Source: Cololabis saira
Lineage: Eukaryota > Chordata > Actinopteri > Beloniformes > Belonidae
Length of the DNA: 64,000 nt
Assembly: GCF_033807715.1 (NCBI RefSeq)
Contig: NC_084601.1
Location: 17,848,690 to 17,912,689, forward strand
Direction of reading: 5' to 3'
Shown here: one piece after another, positions 11,346-22,548 of the stretch
Layout: every line of letters starts with the position of its first letter
Position numbering within the stretch: position 1 is the stretch's first letter
Notes under the pieces: generated by a model
The model's database searches: none
What the model saw: only the letters and a program-made list of their open reading frames with translations
What the model was told of the DNA's origin: nothing
Made by a program: the position numbers and the translations under genes

Positions 11346-11458
11346 TGTGTCAGAGTGGGAAATGTTTGGGCCACCTTTTCTAGGTCCCTCCCCAGTTGGG
11401 ATGAGCAGTGCGGTGTTGTGCAACTCGGGTAGCTAAGCTGATCAGTTATCGAAGGCTT

Positions 11459-11487
11459 ATTAATAATTTTATTCAAGAATTATTAAT
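11459..11487. repeat. Perfect 10-bp inverted repeat near the LTR 3' end
   Basis: ATTAATAATT and AATTATTAAT are separated by 9 nt. The equivalent place in LTR copy iv holds a 13-bp stem of different sequence (30971-31000). Confidence 0.8.
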
Positions 11488-11856
11488 AATTAATAAAGTC
11501 GACTATTTATCAAATTGAATGACCAATATGATAAATAAAATCCTCGGGGCACCACTCCGGGCCTTAATCCGGAGAGATGATAACTTAACAGCAGAATATC
11601 AGTCTCAAAGTAATTACTATACCCAGTTATTAGTTGAAGGGGGTGAGATCCGAACACACACTTCGTCACCCAGCCTTGGCGGCAGATATGCACAGAATAA
11701 ACAGAGACGGCTTTTGTGATCAGAAATTTATTCACATTAGTGTCAAACAGTTGGTAAGCAACACTCATAAATTCTGATCGTTTAATCACACAAAAAGAAA
11801 CACAAAATCATAAGATAAAAAGGAGGGGTTCTTGGGATCCTCCGGGCTGAGACTGG

Positions 11857-11904
11857 TGTGTGTGTGTGTGTGTGTGGGTGTGTGTGTGTGGGTGTGTGCG
11901 TGTA
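11857..11904. repeat. TG/GGGTG microsatellite in LTR copy iii
   Basis: An imperfect TG run with GGG interruptions, at the place where the other LTR copies hold their GT/CGTG array. Confidence 0.85.
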
Positions 11905-13794
11905 TGCGTCAGAGCAGCTTATGCTGCGCGTCACGCGGTCTGGGGGGCGGGTCACGCTGCGGTACGTGAGCACGTTGCCAGAAGGGGCGTGCTACGTCGC
12001 GCTACGTGAACACGCCTCCCGGAAGGCGACCCACGGCAGTACAGCCGTGAGGGAAATGTGACGGAAAGCGCAGCAGATCACGGATAAAACAACGGTGAAA
12101 CACCACGTGGATCTGACGCGCAACCGGGTTTAGTGAAGAGAAGGGGAGGGGCGGAGGAGCGGGTCAGCGGACCGCGCTCGGACGTCGCACCGACGTGCCT
12201 GCGGGATCTCCGACGCGTCACACAGATGCGCGGCTGCAGGTGGTCACACCGCAGCCGGGGGACCCAAAGGGGTTTTGTGAGCTCTAACGGCCGGTTCGGT
12301 AGATCGGCCGCAGGTCCCACTCGAGAACCGGGTCGGGAGTAACCCCCACCCGCTCTGAGATAGTCGGGAGCCGCGGTTCGATCACTCGGCGGTGAAAGCT
12401 CACGTAAACAGGCGTTCAATACAATCAACACGTCACACAATGCATAAACTCAATAACAGGATCAAAACAACCGAAATAAACCTTAAACTAAATCTGCCCA
12501 GACACTAATTGGCCTCTTACTTTGCAGTAGGTGAGAGAGCAGCCGCTTGGTTTGAGGAGGAGGAGGAGGGGGTTTGCATCCAGCCCGTGGGTGTAGTGTA
12601 ACGCTCCTTGCGTGCACCCGGGAGGGGGAGACTCCGTCTCACCCCGTCCGACTCTGAGGAAAAGGAACACAGGGCAGGATTGCAGGACCGGCGACCCTAT
12701 TACCAGCGTTTGAGATCTCCAGTGGTCCTTTGTGGCGGTCGGCGCCGGGCCCCGATGTCGGGATGCTCCGGGGAAGACCGTTTTACCGCGGTGGCGCCCA
12801 CGGAGTCGGCTGGCAGGATCCGCGGAGCAGATGCTGCGCTGGTTGGATGTGGGAGTCGGGCTAGGAAAAATTGCACCTCTGCCAGCAGGCAAAAAGGCCG
12901 GGCAGATGGAAAAGTGAAAAGGGAAAAATAAAAAAGAAGAAAAAGAAAACTTGGAGCTACACTCCAAGTTTTGGCCTGATGCCAAAAAAATGAGCAACGG
13001 AAAAACGCAAAAAGCAGAGAAACGAAAAAAAGCAGCAGAGAAGCATCAGGTGGTTGCTCCCTTTTGTAGTCTCTTTAGTAGGTGGGACTGGTCAACAGGC
13101 AGTGCCAACCACTCCCCCGGCCGGTTGAGGTCTGGCGTTCGGGCTCCGGGTGTCTGACCCCCCCAGGTGCCGTAAAACCCCCGGGGAGTCTGTTCCTGGC
13201 AGAAATCCTGCTGGTTCGCTTTTTTGACCCCCCTCTAGGTGTCATAAACCTGAGTTCTGTTTCCGTGGGCGCCCTTTTGATCTGGGGCCGTATCGTGGGT
13301 CACATGCAGGCCATCTCGAACCAGGCCACAAGGGTTATAAATTGGCCTGAGCGAGAAGATAGCAACAGGGCCATAAACTCTGGGGGGAGGCCGGGTCTGG
13401 CTTTGCTGGAATTTGATGACAATGTAATGTTCCTCCGATCGCACATAGTATGAATTCATCATCATACTTTCACATGGGCTGAGCCCAACACCACTTGACA
13501 TGTTTGTCCAGCAGGGAAAGGTTCCCAAAAATTTGGACTACTCACGGCCTTCAGGTGATGACTCTGACTGTGTTTTGGACTCAGTACTTCGTCTCGAACG
13601 CACTGAGCAGTGGGCCTGAGGGTGAACGGGGGTGCACACTTTGAGTCTGGCCCCCCTTTCCTCCCTTTGCACCTGGGTGGCAGCACTTGAATTTCATCCC
13701 AGGTGGGAAAGTCTGTAGTGGTGTTTTGACTACTGGCTGTCACTCAATCCCAATGCAGCCCTCTACTAGGCACCACACCACACTTTGAAGGGCA

Positions 13795-14158
13795 CTCTGA
13801 TATGGATAGTAGAGAGCTTGTGCAGGAAATCAAGAACCTGATCTGCCATCAATAAACATGAGCATCCTTGAGCTTTTCACTTTTATGCATAATAAGGATC
13901 TATCGGAGATCTTCCCCAATCTTTGGACTGCTTTCAGGATTGCACTTAATGTCCCAGTCACCTTGGCTCAAAAAGTTAAGGAGCTTTTCAAAATTAAAGT
14001 TGTTTAAGTCTTACCTGAGGCTATCCATGTCTCTGAGGCTATCCATGGCTCACTGGCCTTGCTGTCATCAGTATCAATCATTCAATAGGGGACCAGATGT
14101 CATATGAAGACATTATTGATGATTTTGCATCAAGGAAGGCCAGAAAGGTCAGGTTTTA
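13795..14158 (+). pseudogene. hAT transposase C-terminal (dimerisation) fragment
   Basis: The sequence reads DMDSRELVQEIKNLICHQ, then after frame changes IFPNLWTAFRIALNVPVT, FSKLKLFKSYLR, a Leu/Ser-rich segment (LALLSSVSIIQ), and finally YEDIIDDFASRKARKVRF before TAG at 14156. This order matches the C-terminal dimerisation region of hAT transposases of the ZMYM1/DUF4371-like kind, where PVT and ERSFSKLKLIK-type motifs are usual. The N-terminal zinc finger and catalytic core are absent, and there are several frameshifts and a small tandem duplication (GAGGCTATCCATG twice near 14020-14050). The host gene ZMYM1 is less likely, given the decay and the repeat setting. The sequence 13491-13794 may be more of the same element but is not readable. 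Confidence 0.65.
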
Positions 14159-14281
14159 GTTTATGCTTTGTGTTTAGTGCAACAGCATCATTATTAGATT
14201 TTCTTTAGTATGTTTTAAATGTTTTTTAAATATATCTGATTGTATATATTTGCAACTTTTGTGTATATAGTATATGTTTAT

Positions 14282-14776
14282 TTAAAGGGGACCTATTATG
14301 GCATCTAATACCTATTTTAAACAGGCCTTGAATGTCTTAAAAACAAGCTTTTGATGTTTTTGCTAAATAAATTAGAAATTCAGCCTCTGAGCCATGTCTT
14401 TATCTTTCCATTCTCTAACCTCATTATCTATGCAGGATTCTGAGTGGGCGGGGAGGCTATGATAATGACGCACTGTGCTGATTGGCTGCCTGAATGACGC
14501 GATACACCGCTACGAAAAAATGGCGGAAGCTCCGGCCGGCGGAGTTAGTTGTGGGCGTGGTTTCACGCATCGCGCCCGTCGTTGCGTAACGATGGGCGCA
14601 GAATCTGAACGGCTCGTAGAAGCCACATCACACTGGATGGCTCATCCGGGCGGGCTGTACAGACACTACAGAATTTGGTTGCTTTCCTCCTTCTCTGAGT
14701 TGGCAGGCTGAGGGGAGACCATTTTATATATGTTAAAGCAAGAAAAAACGTGTTTTTCATTATAGGTCCCCTTTAA
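14282..14776. mobile_element. TTAA-flanked MITE (Kolobok/piggyBac-type)
   Basis: Terminal inverted repeats AGGGGACCTATTATG (14286) and CATTATAGGTCCCCT (ending 14772) are bounded by TTAA at 14282-14285 and 14773-14776. The interior is GC-richer than its surroundings and encodes no transposase. TTAA duplication with this terminus fits the Kolobok or piggyBac type of non-autonomous element common in fish. Confidence 0.85.
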
Positions 14777-15904
14777 GTTCTGATAACTTATACTGTTTAG
14801 TGCAGAATTGCCTCATTGTGTTTTGGAAATGTTGGGGGTATTCGTGCACCTTAAAAGTATTTCCTGGTGGAATTGCAATAGATAAATAATAACTGGATTT
14901 TTTTGTGTTTTTTATGTTTTATTAAAGGATTTGTGCAATTAAGAAATCTATTTCCCGTTCACTTATATAGGTACAATAAAGAACTGTGCAAAATTTTGTT
15001 GTTTTTTTTCTGCATGGGGGTAGTAATCCAATGTAGAACCACCACTGACTCATTGCAAGACAAAGTCAGTGCATGAAACAACTGGAAAAAACATCAATAC
15101 AGAATGAAGTCTATGTGTGTGCACATATGTGCATTGAAAACAATGGAAATGCTGCATACTGTAGAATACCTAAAGAAGTCAGTTCCTTAAAAAGTTTGAC
15201 ATTTTCTCCTGTGACAAAGTGAGCAAAGTTGCTGATGTTTACAAGCTTTTCTCAAAAAAGGATGCAAAAAAAACTAGAATAAGTCAGCATCTTAGCTGGA
15301 AGAAAAGGACTGCTGTTTTTTTTTTGCCTTCCATTTCCATTTATGGAAAGTGCATGAATATGACTAGATGCGCATTTCTGTGTGCTGTTTGCATGCTCCT
15401 GAGGCCTCATAAGGAGAGTAGGACAGAGGAGAACCTTTATTCATTAGCAATCACCGTCCTTCCTCACAAACAAGTGAGGAAGGACGGTGTAAAAATGGGG
15501 GGGGGGGGGGGGGGCGTTGCAGAGACAGGGTGAGAGAAAGGAGAGGAGCAGAACACAAGACCATAAAAAGCATTCAATTAAGACATGAACTGCAGGGTTC
15601 ATTAAGCATGAGCAAGCCAATGAAAATGACCATCTATCAAGAGACATTGTTGCGCTGAAAACTTTGCGTAGGAATGCACATTGAAACATACTCAGTAACT
15701 ATGGGGAAAAAATTCAGTGTAGATAAAGTAGTCTACCATATTAACACATATTCTTTATTTACCCTCTTCTTCAATCTCCTCAGTGCAAAAGGGCACATAA
15801 ATATAAGAGATTCGGCAAGCTGGTTCTCCTCCCACAGGATTCAAGATATAAGGGCTGCTTACAGACATCCTGAGAAAAAAGTTTGAATTTTTTCTGGCTC
15901 AACC
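14777..15904. other. Non-coding sequence with a poly-G tract
   Basis: Nothing gene-like is seen. An uninterrupted G run lies at about 15497-15515. A near-perfect inverted repeat, ACCGTCCTTCCTCAC and GTGAGGAAGGACGGT (about 15448-15490), stands just before it. Confidence 0.6.
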
Positions 15905-16060
15905 TGTCATGGTTTGGTTTGCTAAGGACCCAAGTGCAGGAAAGCAGGAGCCAGGAGTTGCAACAAAAAGGGATTTATTCCACCAAAAACAAGGACCAAA
16001 AACAAAAGCGCTGCTTGGCAGGATCATAAACTAACACAGGAGCAGGGATCAAAACTGGAG
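15905..16060 (-). repeat. Truncated 3' LTR of the same element
   Basis: It matches the right LTR from TGTCATGG to AAAACTGGAGC and then passes straight into internal sequence, so the U3-side half and the polypurine tract are missing. Confidence 0.8.
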
Positions 16061-16744
16061 CTGGGCGCTGGCTGGGGGGGGGGGGGGGACACGGGTCCTC
16101 GGAGCTGGCTGGGGGGGAACACGGGTCCTTGGAGCGGGTTGGGGGGGGACACGGGTCCTCGGAGCGATCTGGGGGGGGACACGGGTCCTTGGAGCTGGCT
16201 GAGGGGGGTCCTGGACCATCACCGGAGAAGGGGCTGATGCGTCCGGGACCACCACAGGAACATGGGGAGGTGCGTCCGGGACCACCACTGGAACATGGTG
16301 AGGTGCGTCCGGGACCACCACAGGAACATGGGGAGGTGCGTCCGGGACCACCACTGGAACATGGTGAGGTGCGTCCGGGACCACCACAGGAACATGGTGA
16401 GGTGCGTCCGGGACCACCACAGGAACATGGTGAGGTGCGTCCGGGACCACCACTGGAACAGGGACAGGTGCGTCCGGGACCACCACTGGAACAGGGACAG
16501 GTGCGTCCGGGACCACCACTGGAACAGGGACAGGAGCAGGAGCTGGAGCCGGAACAAGCTGGGGCTGGCGCTGACGCCGTCGTCGTCGTCGCCTCCCCTG
16601 AGCCTGCAGGCTCCTGGGCCCACCCAGAGCCAGACGTGTTCCCCAAAAGGGGTCCCAATACTCCTCCTCGGCCCAGCGCATGTTTTTGGCCGCTTCTCGG
16701 CGGAGGAACTCCAATAATGTGAGGTACTCTCCCGCTGGGTCCAT
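16049..16744 (-). CDS. Gag-like protein with proline/valine decapeptide repeats
   Basis: I choose the ATG of MDPAGEYLTLLEFLRREAAK because the frame upstream only reads back into the LTR, and fish Ty3/Gypsy Gag proteins often begin MDPA. About 45 N-terminal residues are predicted helical and Gag-like. A basic patch (RRRRRRRQRQPQ) follows, then about ten copies of a decapeptide of the form VPVVVPDAPx, then Pro/Arg-rich repeats (APRTRVPPQ). The stop lies inside the truncated left LTR, so the C-terminus is LTR-encoded. No zinc knuckle or enzyme domain is present. It is probably an expressed or recently expressable but enzyme-less Gag remnant; whether it makes a protein is unknown. Confidence 0.5.
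   Translation of the reverse strand: MDPAGEYLTLLEFLRREAAKNMRWAEEEYWDPFWGTRLALGGPRSLQAQGRRRRRRRQRQPQLVPAPAPAPVPVPVVVPDAPVPVPVVVPDAPVPVPVVVPDAPHHVPVVVPDAPHHVPVVVPDAPHHVPVVVPDAPPHVPVVVPDAPHHVPVVVPDAPPHVPVVVPDASAPSPVMVQDPPQPAPRTRVPPQIAPRTRVPPQPAPRTRVPPQPAPRTRVPPPPPASAQLQF
16236..16535. repeat. 30-bp tandem array, about ten copies
   Basis: The unit is GTGCGTCCGGGACCACCACT-like followed by GGAACATGGTGAG or GGAACAGGGACAG. Two unit types (CATGGTGAG/CATGGGGAG and CAGGGACAG) are interleaved, the last three being the CAGGGACAG type. The length is a multiple of three, so the frame is kept. Several frames on both strands are open over the array, which explains the overlapping open frames seen here. Confidence 0.9.
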
Positions 16745-16759
16745 CTGGTCGGACCGTTC

Positions 16760-17099
16760 TGTCATGGTTTGGTTTTCTAAGGACCCAAGTGCAGGAAAGC
16801 AGGAGCCAGGAGTTGCAACAAAAAGGGATTTATTCCACCAAAAACAAGAACCAAAAACAAAAGCGCTGCTTGGCAGGATCATAAACTAACACAGGAACAG
16901 GGATCAAAACTGGAGCAAAAACAGGAAACATGGAGGGGAGCACAGTACGGTCCGACAGGGGACAAAGGAATGACAAGACAAGATATACTGAGGGGATAAC
17001 GAGACATGACGAGACACAGGTGCAGACATAATCAGGGCAGATGGGACACAGGTGGGGCAAGACAGAAACTGAAGGCTGGGGGGAATGTCAACCTTAACA
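16760..17099 (-). repeat. 5' LTR of the non-autonomous element
   Basis: It runs TGTTAAGG...CCATGACA on the minus strand. AAATAAATCCC-type sequence (TTTATT on plus, about 16829) can serve as polyadenylation signal. The sequence just after it (GAACGGTCCGACCAGATGG, minus) does not match a tRNA primer site I know. Confidence 0.8.
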
Positions 17100-17104
17100 C
17101 AACC

Positions 17105-18052
17105 ATTTTATCTTTTATTGTTAAATGTGGTGTTCAACCTGCTTAATCATGATGTGTATTACAATTTACAAAGTATGTATCCAGTGTCAACTGATTGGGT
17201 TTTTTACTTGGCAAATTGCAGTGAATTTCAATTTTGATTTGCATGACGTGCAATTTACTGCGTTGAAAAATCAATGATTGAACAATTAGAATCTTAAGCA
17301 TCAGAAATTATACTTCTCCGCATTCAAGACTATTTTATTTGTATTTTCAGATGTATTCAGATGTAGCCTATATTGTATATAGTGTGAATAGTTTGAAAAG
17401 ACTCAAGCTTTTTCAGTTATTTGTCATATTAGGCAACAGTTTTGATGGGGATCCTAAAAGTGTTAAAATCCTTTGGTTAAAGTCTTTCCATTTTTTGAAT
17501 TTTGGACATAATAGTGCCTACTAGTTGTGTCTTTCACAATCTAGACAACCTCATCTTTACAAGGAACAGGAAAGATGGGGACCAAAGTCAGTCTTGTTCT
17601 TCTTCTTTACTGATTTTCGACCATTCTGGCGCACTGCAGGCATATTCACGTTCCAGCTCAGGATCATTTCAGCAGAACACAACCCTAGTCTTTATGGTTT
17701 ATTTATTTATTGTTTTGGTGTAAGTTAGAGTCCCAGCAGGATCCAGTCTAAGCTTTTATAGAAATTCTCAATGCACAAATCCCAAATATGTTTTTAAGTG
17801 AACAGAACTGTGGAGGCAGGGGTGCAGAGAGAGAAATAGTTAATAAATACTAATGATAATAATAAATATTTAGGACAGAGGTATAAACTAACCTATGTAA
17901 TTATTTTCCCCTGAAAAACTAGAAGCGGTTTTTAATGAGAAAATTATCTCAGACATAGTTTTCTGCAGATTGTGAGTGTGTGTGTTATGTTTAGTTTCTG
18001 ATAGGAACGCAGTAAAAGCTTGGGTGCTCTTTCTGTGGGTAGGGTGCCCTCG
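17105..18052. other. AT-rich non-coding sequence
   Basis: No gene or repeat is recognised. Confidence 0.55.
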
Positions 18053-18802
18053 AATGGTGGATTCACACTGAAAGCGTAAAAGAAAATCGCCTGACGCCTG
18101 CATCGCACTGCTTGGTAGATTGACACTATAGTCTGTCGATGCCTGTCGACGCCTGCAGTGGGCGGGGCTTTCAAGCTGCGCTGCAGAACTGAAGTGAACA
18201 AAGTGCATATACTCTGCATATATCTATATATAGCGTGCACATCTTCAGTTTCCTATTTCACCATGGATCACACTTTGGGAAGCCTTCTTTATATTTCAGC
18301 GTTATTTCAGCTTAGATAAGAGTGAGTTTGATGCTCTTTAACAACGTTGGTCTGCAGATCAACAGCAACCATCAGCGAGTAGTTGGTCCCGGTGAACAGC
18401 TGCAGTCTGTCTGCGGTGAACACCATTGACACAGCGGGTCGTAGCGGATTTGGTCATATTGTTTAAACTGTGTTTTGTGATTAATAAGCACGGTGTCAGG
18501 AAAGGTTTAAGTGAGGACCCAGATGCAGGAGAGCAGGAGGCAGGAGTTCCAAAAAACGTTTTATTATTATTATATAAAAAGATGTATTGCTCAAAAACAA
18601 AACCAAAAACGCTGCTGAGCAGGATCAAAAAACAGAACATGAACATAAATCAGAAAACTTGGGAAACCTGACGAGGAGAACATTAAGGGAGCAAACAGTA
18701 CGGACCAGCAGCACCTCCGACGCCTCTCGCAGCGCGCTTTCTTAGAAAATGATTGGCAGCCGGACGCCTATGACGCCCATGATGTTTTCAATGTGAATCC
18801 AG
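18053..18802. mobile_element. Possible MITE with TGGATTCACA ends
   Basis: TGGATTCACACTGAAA near 18057 and its inverted counterpart TTTTCAATGTGAATCCA ending about 18801 face each other, with CGCCTGACGCC and GGACGCCTATGACG further in. The interior contains an LTR fragment (18497). No clean target duplication is visible. Class not assigned. Confidence 0.4.
18497..18720 (-). repeat. LTR fragment related to the 15905-17099 element
   Basis: The order TGTCAGGAAAGG, GAGGACCCAGATGCAGGAGA, GCAGGAGTTCC, AAACGCTGCTGAGCAGGATC parallels TGTCATGGTTTGG, AGGACCCAAGTGCAGGAAAG, GGAGTTGC, GCGCTGCTTGGCAGGATC of the other LTRs. It is a diverged relative nested in the putative MITE. Confidence 0.55.
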
Positions 18803-19699
18803 GGTAAGGGAGTGAATATACTTGCTGTTCAGAACGCATACGCATCATGGCCGACACGCGTATCCTGCGTTCGTGTCGCAGGCACGTTCTCCAACAGACA
18901 CTTAAAGCGTACACGACCTGCAGTTCTTGCTCTGCCCACGAGTGGCGCTGGTCCAGGTCAGAGCACCAGCTGACCACAAGTGACTTGACGCGGAGGTCGG
19001 AAACTGTTTTGAAGAGAGGCTGAGCAGCTGTATCCTCACATTTATGATCCACATCGCCACCATACAGTGACAAACGTTTCAAAAAAGCAGGCGGCAAATC
19101 AACACAGTCCTGGGTGTAGATATAGAGTCGTGCTGGTTATGTCCATGCTCGTCGGAAGATGCAGCAGTGATGGTGCTGTTGGGCTGTTTTGTCCACCGAT
19201 CATCAAACATCTGAGCTGGATACAGAGCTTCTTCAGTCATCGCTCGACCGACACTGACTTTGCTCCAAATATTTCGGTAAATTAATCTCCTGACGACATG
19301 CGCGTGCACGCTCCAAGCTCATAACTGGCTGCTACAGCTCATCCCTGTCATGTAGCGCAGGATGCCATTTCTCTGCTGCGGTCTCGCCGTGTCTGGTTTT
19401 GAGCTGAATTAGCGGGACAATCCCATTTAACAAGTTGTCAAACGAAATGGAGGAAATGCGAAAAATATTGCTGCTGTTTTAAGACGAACAAGCTCTCCAG
19501 TCCCCCGACGGCTCTGGTTGAACGGCCTGACAAACCATCTTTAATCGCGTCGTTTTCTTTACTGAGATCACAGGAAAAGCAGTCCAATGATCTCCTCTTC
19601 ATCCAGAGTTGCTGTCTTGTTTATTTATCCGTTATTCCAACAGCTGGTTTATTAAACTACTACCAAATTATTTATTGCTTTTCTAACTCTGGCTCTGCT
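18803..19699. other. Unassigned sequence
   Basis: Two minus-strand frames (18768-19097 and 19079-19309) are open but match no family I know and have no splice context. The local GC content is higher than around it, so an unrecognised transposon is possible. Confidence 0.4.
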
Positions 19700-20470
19700 T
19701 ACTGTCGTGTTGGATTGCAAGGCATGGCCCCCTACTGTCCTGGCATATAATTACACATAACTTACACCACATCTCCACATCTCACATCTCTTCTGAGAAC
19801 TTTTTTAACATAACATTGAACTTAGTTGAAATTGAAATTCTGTTCAAGATACTTTCACCATATTAGGTCCACATAAATTTGGTCGTGCTTAACCCATAAC
19901 TGCAAGCTTCTGAAATCAACATAATAACAGCATTCAGCTTTTTCTATTTTTTTCACATACCTTTGTTCCTTCAACATAACATAATACACCTTTTTTTTTC
20001 TCACATTATTTCACATGTTTCACAAGTTCAGTCTCTCTGGCTTAATGAGAGGTCTGCCTGACCTGGTTCGGATAACTGGAGGGGAGCCTTGTGACCCCTC
20101 TGTGGACACAGCAACAGTGTCATGGGCAGTGTCCTGCAGGTCTTCCTCAGCTGCTTGCCCCTGTGTCGTGCCGCTGTTGTCTTTGGCCATTGGCACAAGG
20201 TGGCGACGATTCCTCCTGATACCGCCTTGAGGACCGCTGACCAGGTACGATCTGGGTGTCACGTGCGTGGATGTGACAGTACCTGGTGTTTTGGTGTCTG
20301 TGACCCACACGCGATCTGCCGGGGACAGGTGAGGGAGATTTCTCACCCTGTGTCTGTGGTTGTAGTTGTTCGCGTCCATCCGCCTCCTCTCCCCCTCCCT
20401 GCTCTGTACTGCTCTGTACATTACCCAGGATGCCTTGCAACATATAGTGTAGGAAATCCTACACCACACT
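19700..20470 (-). mobile_element. Ty3/Gypsy retrotransposon 3' fragment
   Basis: It carries the integrase C-terminal region (20020-20400) followed on the minus strand by about 300 bp of AT-rich sequence that should hold the polypurine tract and 3' LTR. The LTR edges cannot be fixed because no second copy is present. Confidence 0.6.
20020..20400 (-). pseudogene. Integrase C-terminal end of a Gypsy polyprotein
   Basis: The frame reads NYNHRHRVRNLPHLSPADRV, then VWVTDTKTPGTVTSTHVTPR, SYLVSGPQGGIRRNRRHLVP, and ends with VIRTRSGRPLIKPERLNL before the stop at 20020. The L-x-P-G/A-D-R-V-W-V box, the small SH3-like fold (RSYLV...RRNRRHL) and the final RTRSGR-x-x-K-P-x-RL are typical of the end of fish Ty3/Gypsy Pol. 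Everything upstream (protease, reverse transcriptase, RNase H, integrase core) is missing. The frame upstream of 20400 joins unrelated sequence. Confidence 0.8.
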
Positions 20471-21003
20471 TACTGCCCCGCAATCGGTACTACGCGAGTG
20501 AGGTTGCAGTTGGTTGTGAGCGCTAATGGACGTGAACGCAGGCTCAAACAGCAAGTATATCCGCCCCTTTAGATAAAGTCTGAGAGTTTTTTTTTCTCTG
20601 TTTACCAGAGACAATTTCTAGAACGGTATGTTCTCTTCCAATAGAGTAGGTATTTTCAAATTATATATATGTTTTAATAAAAGTTAGTTTAGTTTTAACA
20701 ATTCTTCACAGTGGATACAATAAGTTATTCTATGAATTTAATTTAAAGGTTTGATGCATATATAAATATCCATTTAGCTGTTTACTGACATTAACCATAA
20801 TGGACAAGGCTTTTCTGCATATTCTCTTTATTTGTTGACTATTCTGATTAGGGTAATTTGAAAACATCTGAAATAATTGAAAAAGCAAAGCATCATGGGT
20901 ATAATTGTTCGGGACTTAAATCTGATAGCAATACCAAAGAAGTAGTGGGTAGGTTTGTTGGAATACAAATGAAAGGTAAGTGTCTTGGGGAAAGAGTAAT
21001 CAA
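20471..21003. other. Non-coding flank of Rex3
   Basis: No gene recognised. The open frame running from 20858 into the tail of Rex3 is fortuitous. Confidence 0.5.
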
Positions 21004-21004
21004 T

Positions 21005-22548
21005 TCAACGTCCGTCCATCCATCCATCCATCCATCCATCCATCCATCCATCCATCCATCCATCCATCCATCCATCCATCCATCCATCCATCCATCCATC
21101 CATCCATCCATCCATCCATCGTCCACCGCTTATCCACGGCAGCAGCCTCAGCAGGGATGCCCAGACTTCCCTCACCCCAGACACTTCCTCCAGCTCCTCC
21201 GAGGGGAGTCCGAGGCGTTCCCAGGCCAGCCGAGAGACATAGTCTCTCCAGCGTGTCCTGGGTCTTCCCCGGGGTCTCCTCCCGGTGGGACATGCCTGGA
21301 ATACCTCCCTAGGGAGGCGTCCAGGAGGCATCAGGTACAGATGCCCAAGCCACCTCAGCTGACTCCTCTCAATGTGAAGGAGTAGCGGCTCGACTCCGAG
21401 CTCCTCCCGGGTGACCGAACTCCTCACCCTATCTCTAATGGAGTGTCCAGCCACCCTGCGGAGGAAACTCATCTCGGCCGCTTGTATCCGCGATCTTGTC
21501 CTTTCGGTCACTACCCAAAGTTCATGACCATAGGTGAGGGTAGGTGCGTAGATTGACCGGTAAATAGAGAGCTTTGCCTTTCGACTCAGCTCCTTCTTCA
21601 CTACGACCGTCCGGTACATCGACCGCATAACTGCGGACGCTGCACCGAACCGTCTGTCAATCTCACGCTCCATCATTCCCTCAATCGTGAACAAGACCCC
21701 GAGATACTTGAACTCCTCCACCTGAGGCAGGACTTCTCCACCCACCCGGAGAAGGCACACCAACCTTTCCTGGTGGAGAACCATGGCCTCGGTCTTGGAG
21801 GTGCTGATTCTCATCCCTGCCGCGTCGCACTCGGCCTCAAACCGCCCCAGCACATGCTGAAGGTCCCGGTCCGATGAAGCCAACAGGACAACGTCATCCG
21901 CAAAAAGCAGAGACGAAATCCTGTGGTTCCCATACCGGATCCCCTCCGGCCCCTGGCTGCGCCTAGAGATCCTGTCCATAAAAATTATGAACAGGACCGG
22001 TGACAAAGGGCAGCCCTGCTGGAGTCCAACATGCACCGGGAACAAGTCTGACTTACTGCCGGCAATGCGAACCAAACTCCTGCTCCGATCATACAGGGAC
22101 CGGACAGCCCTTAATAGAGGGCCCCGGACTCCATACTCACCGAGCACCCCCCACAGAATGGCACGAGGGACACGGTCAAATGCTTTCTCCAGATCCACAA
22201 AGCACATGTAGACTGGTTGGGCAAACTCCCATGAACCCTTGAGCACCCTGCGGAGGGTATAGAGCTGGTCCAGTGTTCCGCGACCGGGACGAAAACCGCA
22301 TTGTTCCTCCTGAATCCGAGGTTCAACTATCGGCCATATTCTCCTCTCCAGTACCTTGTCGTAGACTTTCCCGGGGAGGCTGAGAAGTGTGATCCCCCTA
22401 TAGTTGGAACACACTCTCCGGTCCCCCTTTTTAAACAGAGGGACCACCACCCCGGTTTGCCACCCCAACGGTACTGTCCCCTTCCTCCATGCGATGTCGC
22501 AGAGGCGTGTCAACCAAGACAGCCCTACGACATCCAGAGACTTGAGGT
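21005..22548 (-). CDS. Rex3 reverse transcriptase half of the polyprotein
   Basis: It continues the upstream half in another frame after a missing base near 22550. Motifs in order: [76 protein letters not shown] (motif A), [12 protein letters not shown] (motif B), [14 protein letters not shown] (motif C with both Asp), [17 protein letters not shown], and the C-terminal [17 protein letters not shown]. The frame runs into the (GGAT)n tail as repeated WMDG and stops only at 21005; in other copies a stop normally precedes the tail. Catalytic residues appear intact. Confidence 0.85.
21013..21120. repeat. (ATCC)n array, the Rex3 3' tail
   Basis: About 27 nearly uninterrupted tetramers. On the Rex3 strand it is (GGAT)n. 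Confidence 0.95.

Larger units (their letters stand above)
11414..13490 (-). repeat. Long-LTR family, copy iii (about 2.1 kb)
   Basis: The left edge TGTTGTGCAACT and the right edge GAGCCCAACA give, on the minus strand, an element that starts TGTTGGGC and ends CAACA, as in the solo LTR at 29283. Shared inner blocks include the AT-rich hairpin near its 3' end, a GGGGCACCAC block near 11545, a TG array, and GTAAGAGG followed by TGTCTGGGCAG (minus, 12495-12520). A GC-rich part covers about 11910-13200. The flanks (GCGG left, CCAC right) are not a target duplication. No gag or pol is attached. Open frames within (for example 12488-12997 minus) are low-complexity and not credible genes. Confidence 0.6.
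15905..17099 (-). mobile_element. Non-autonomous LTR retrotransposon with gag-like frame and 30-bp repeats
   Basis: Direct repeats beginning TGTCATGGTTTGGTTT lie at 15905 and 16760. The right (5' on minus) LTR is complete at about 340 bp, from TGTTAAGG to CCATGACA on the minus strand. The left LTR keeps only about 155 bp before it joins the internal region. The whole is flanked by CAACC at 15900-15904 and 17100-17104, a 5-bp target duplication. The internal region carries a gag-like frame but no protease, reverse transcriptase or integrase, so it must be moved in trans by a related Ty3/Gypsy-type element. The two LTRs differ at about three of 155 shared positions by eye, which suggests a young insertion. 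Confidence 0.85.

Noticed and set aside
13795..14158. Exon of a host ZMYM1-like gene
   Set aside because: Several frameshifts, a stop and transposon surroundings indicate a hAT remnant.
16129..16722. Plus-strand open frames over the 30-bp array
   Set aside because: The unit has no stop in several frames, so these are shadows of the minus-strand gag-like frame.
18768..19309. Minus-strand frames as a real gene
   Set aside because: Two short overlapping frames without a recognisable domain; more likely part of an unidentified transposon.
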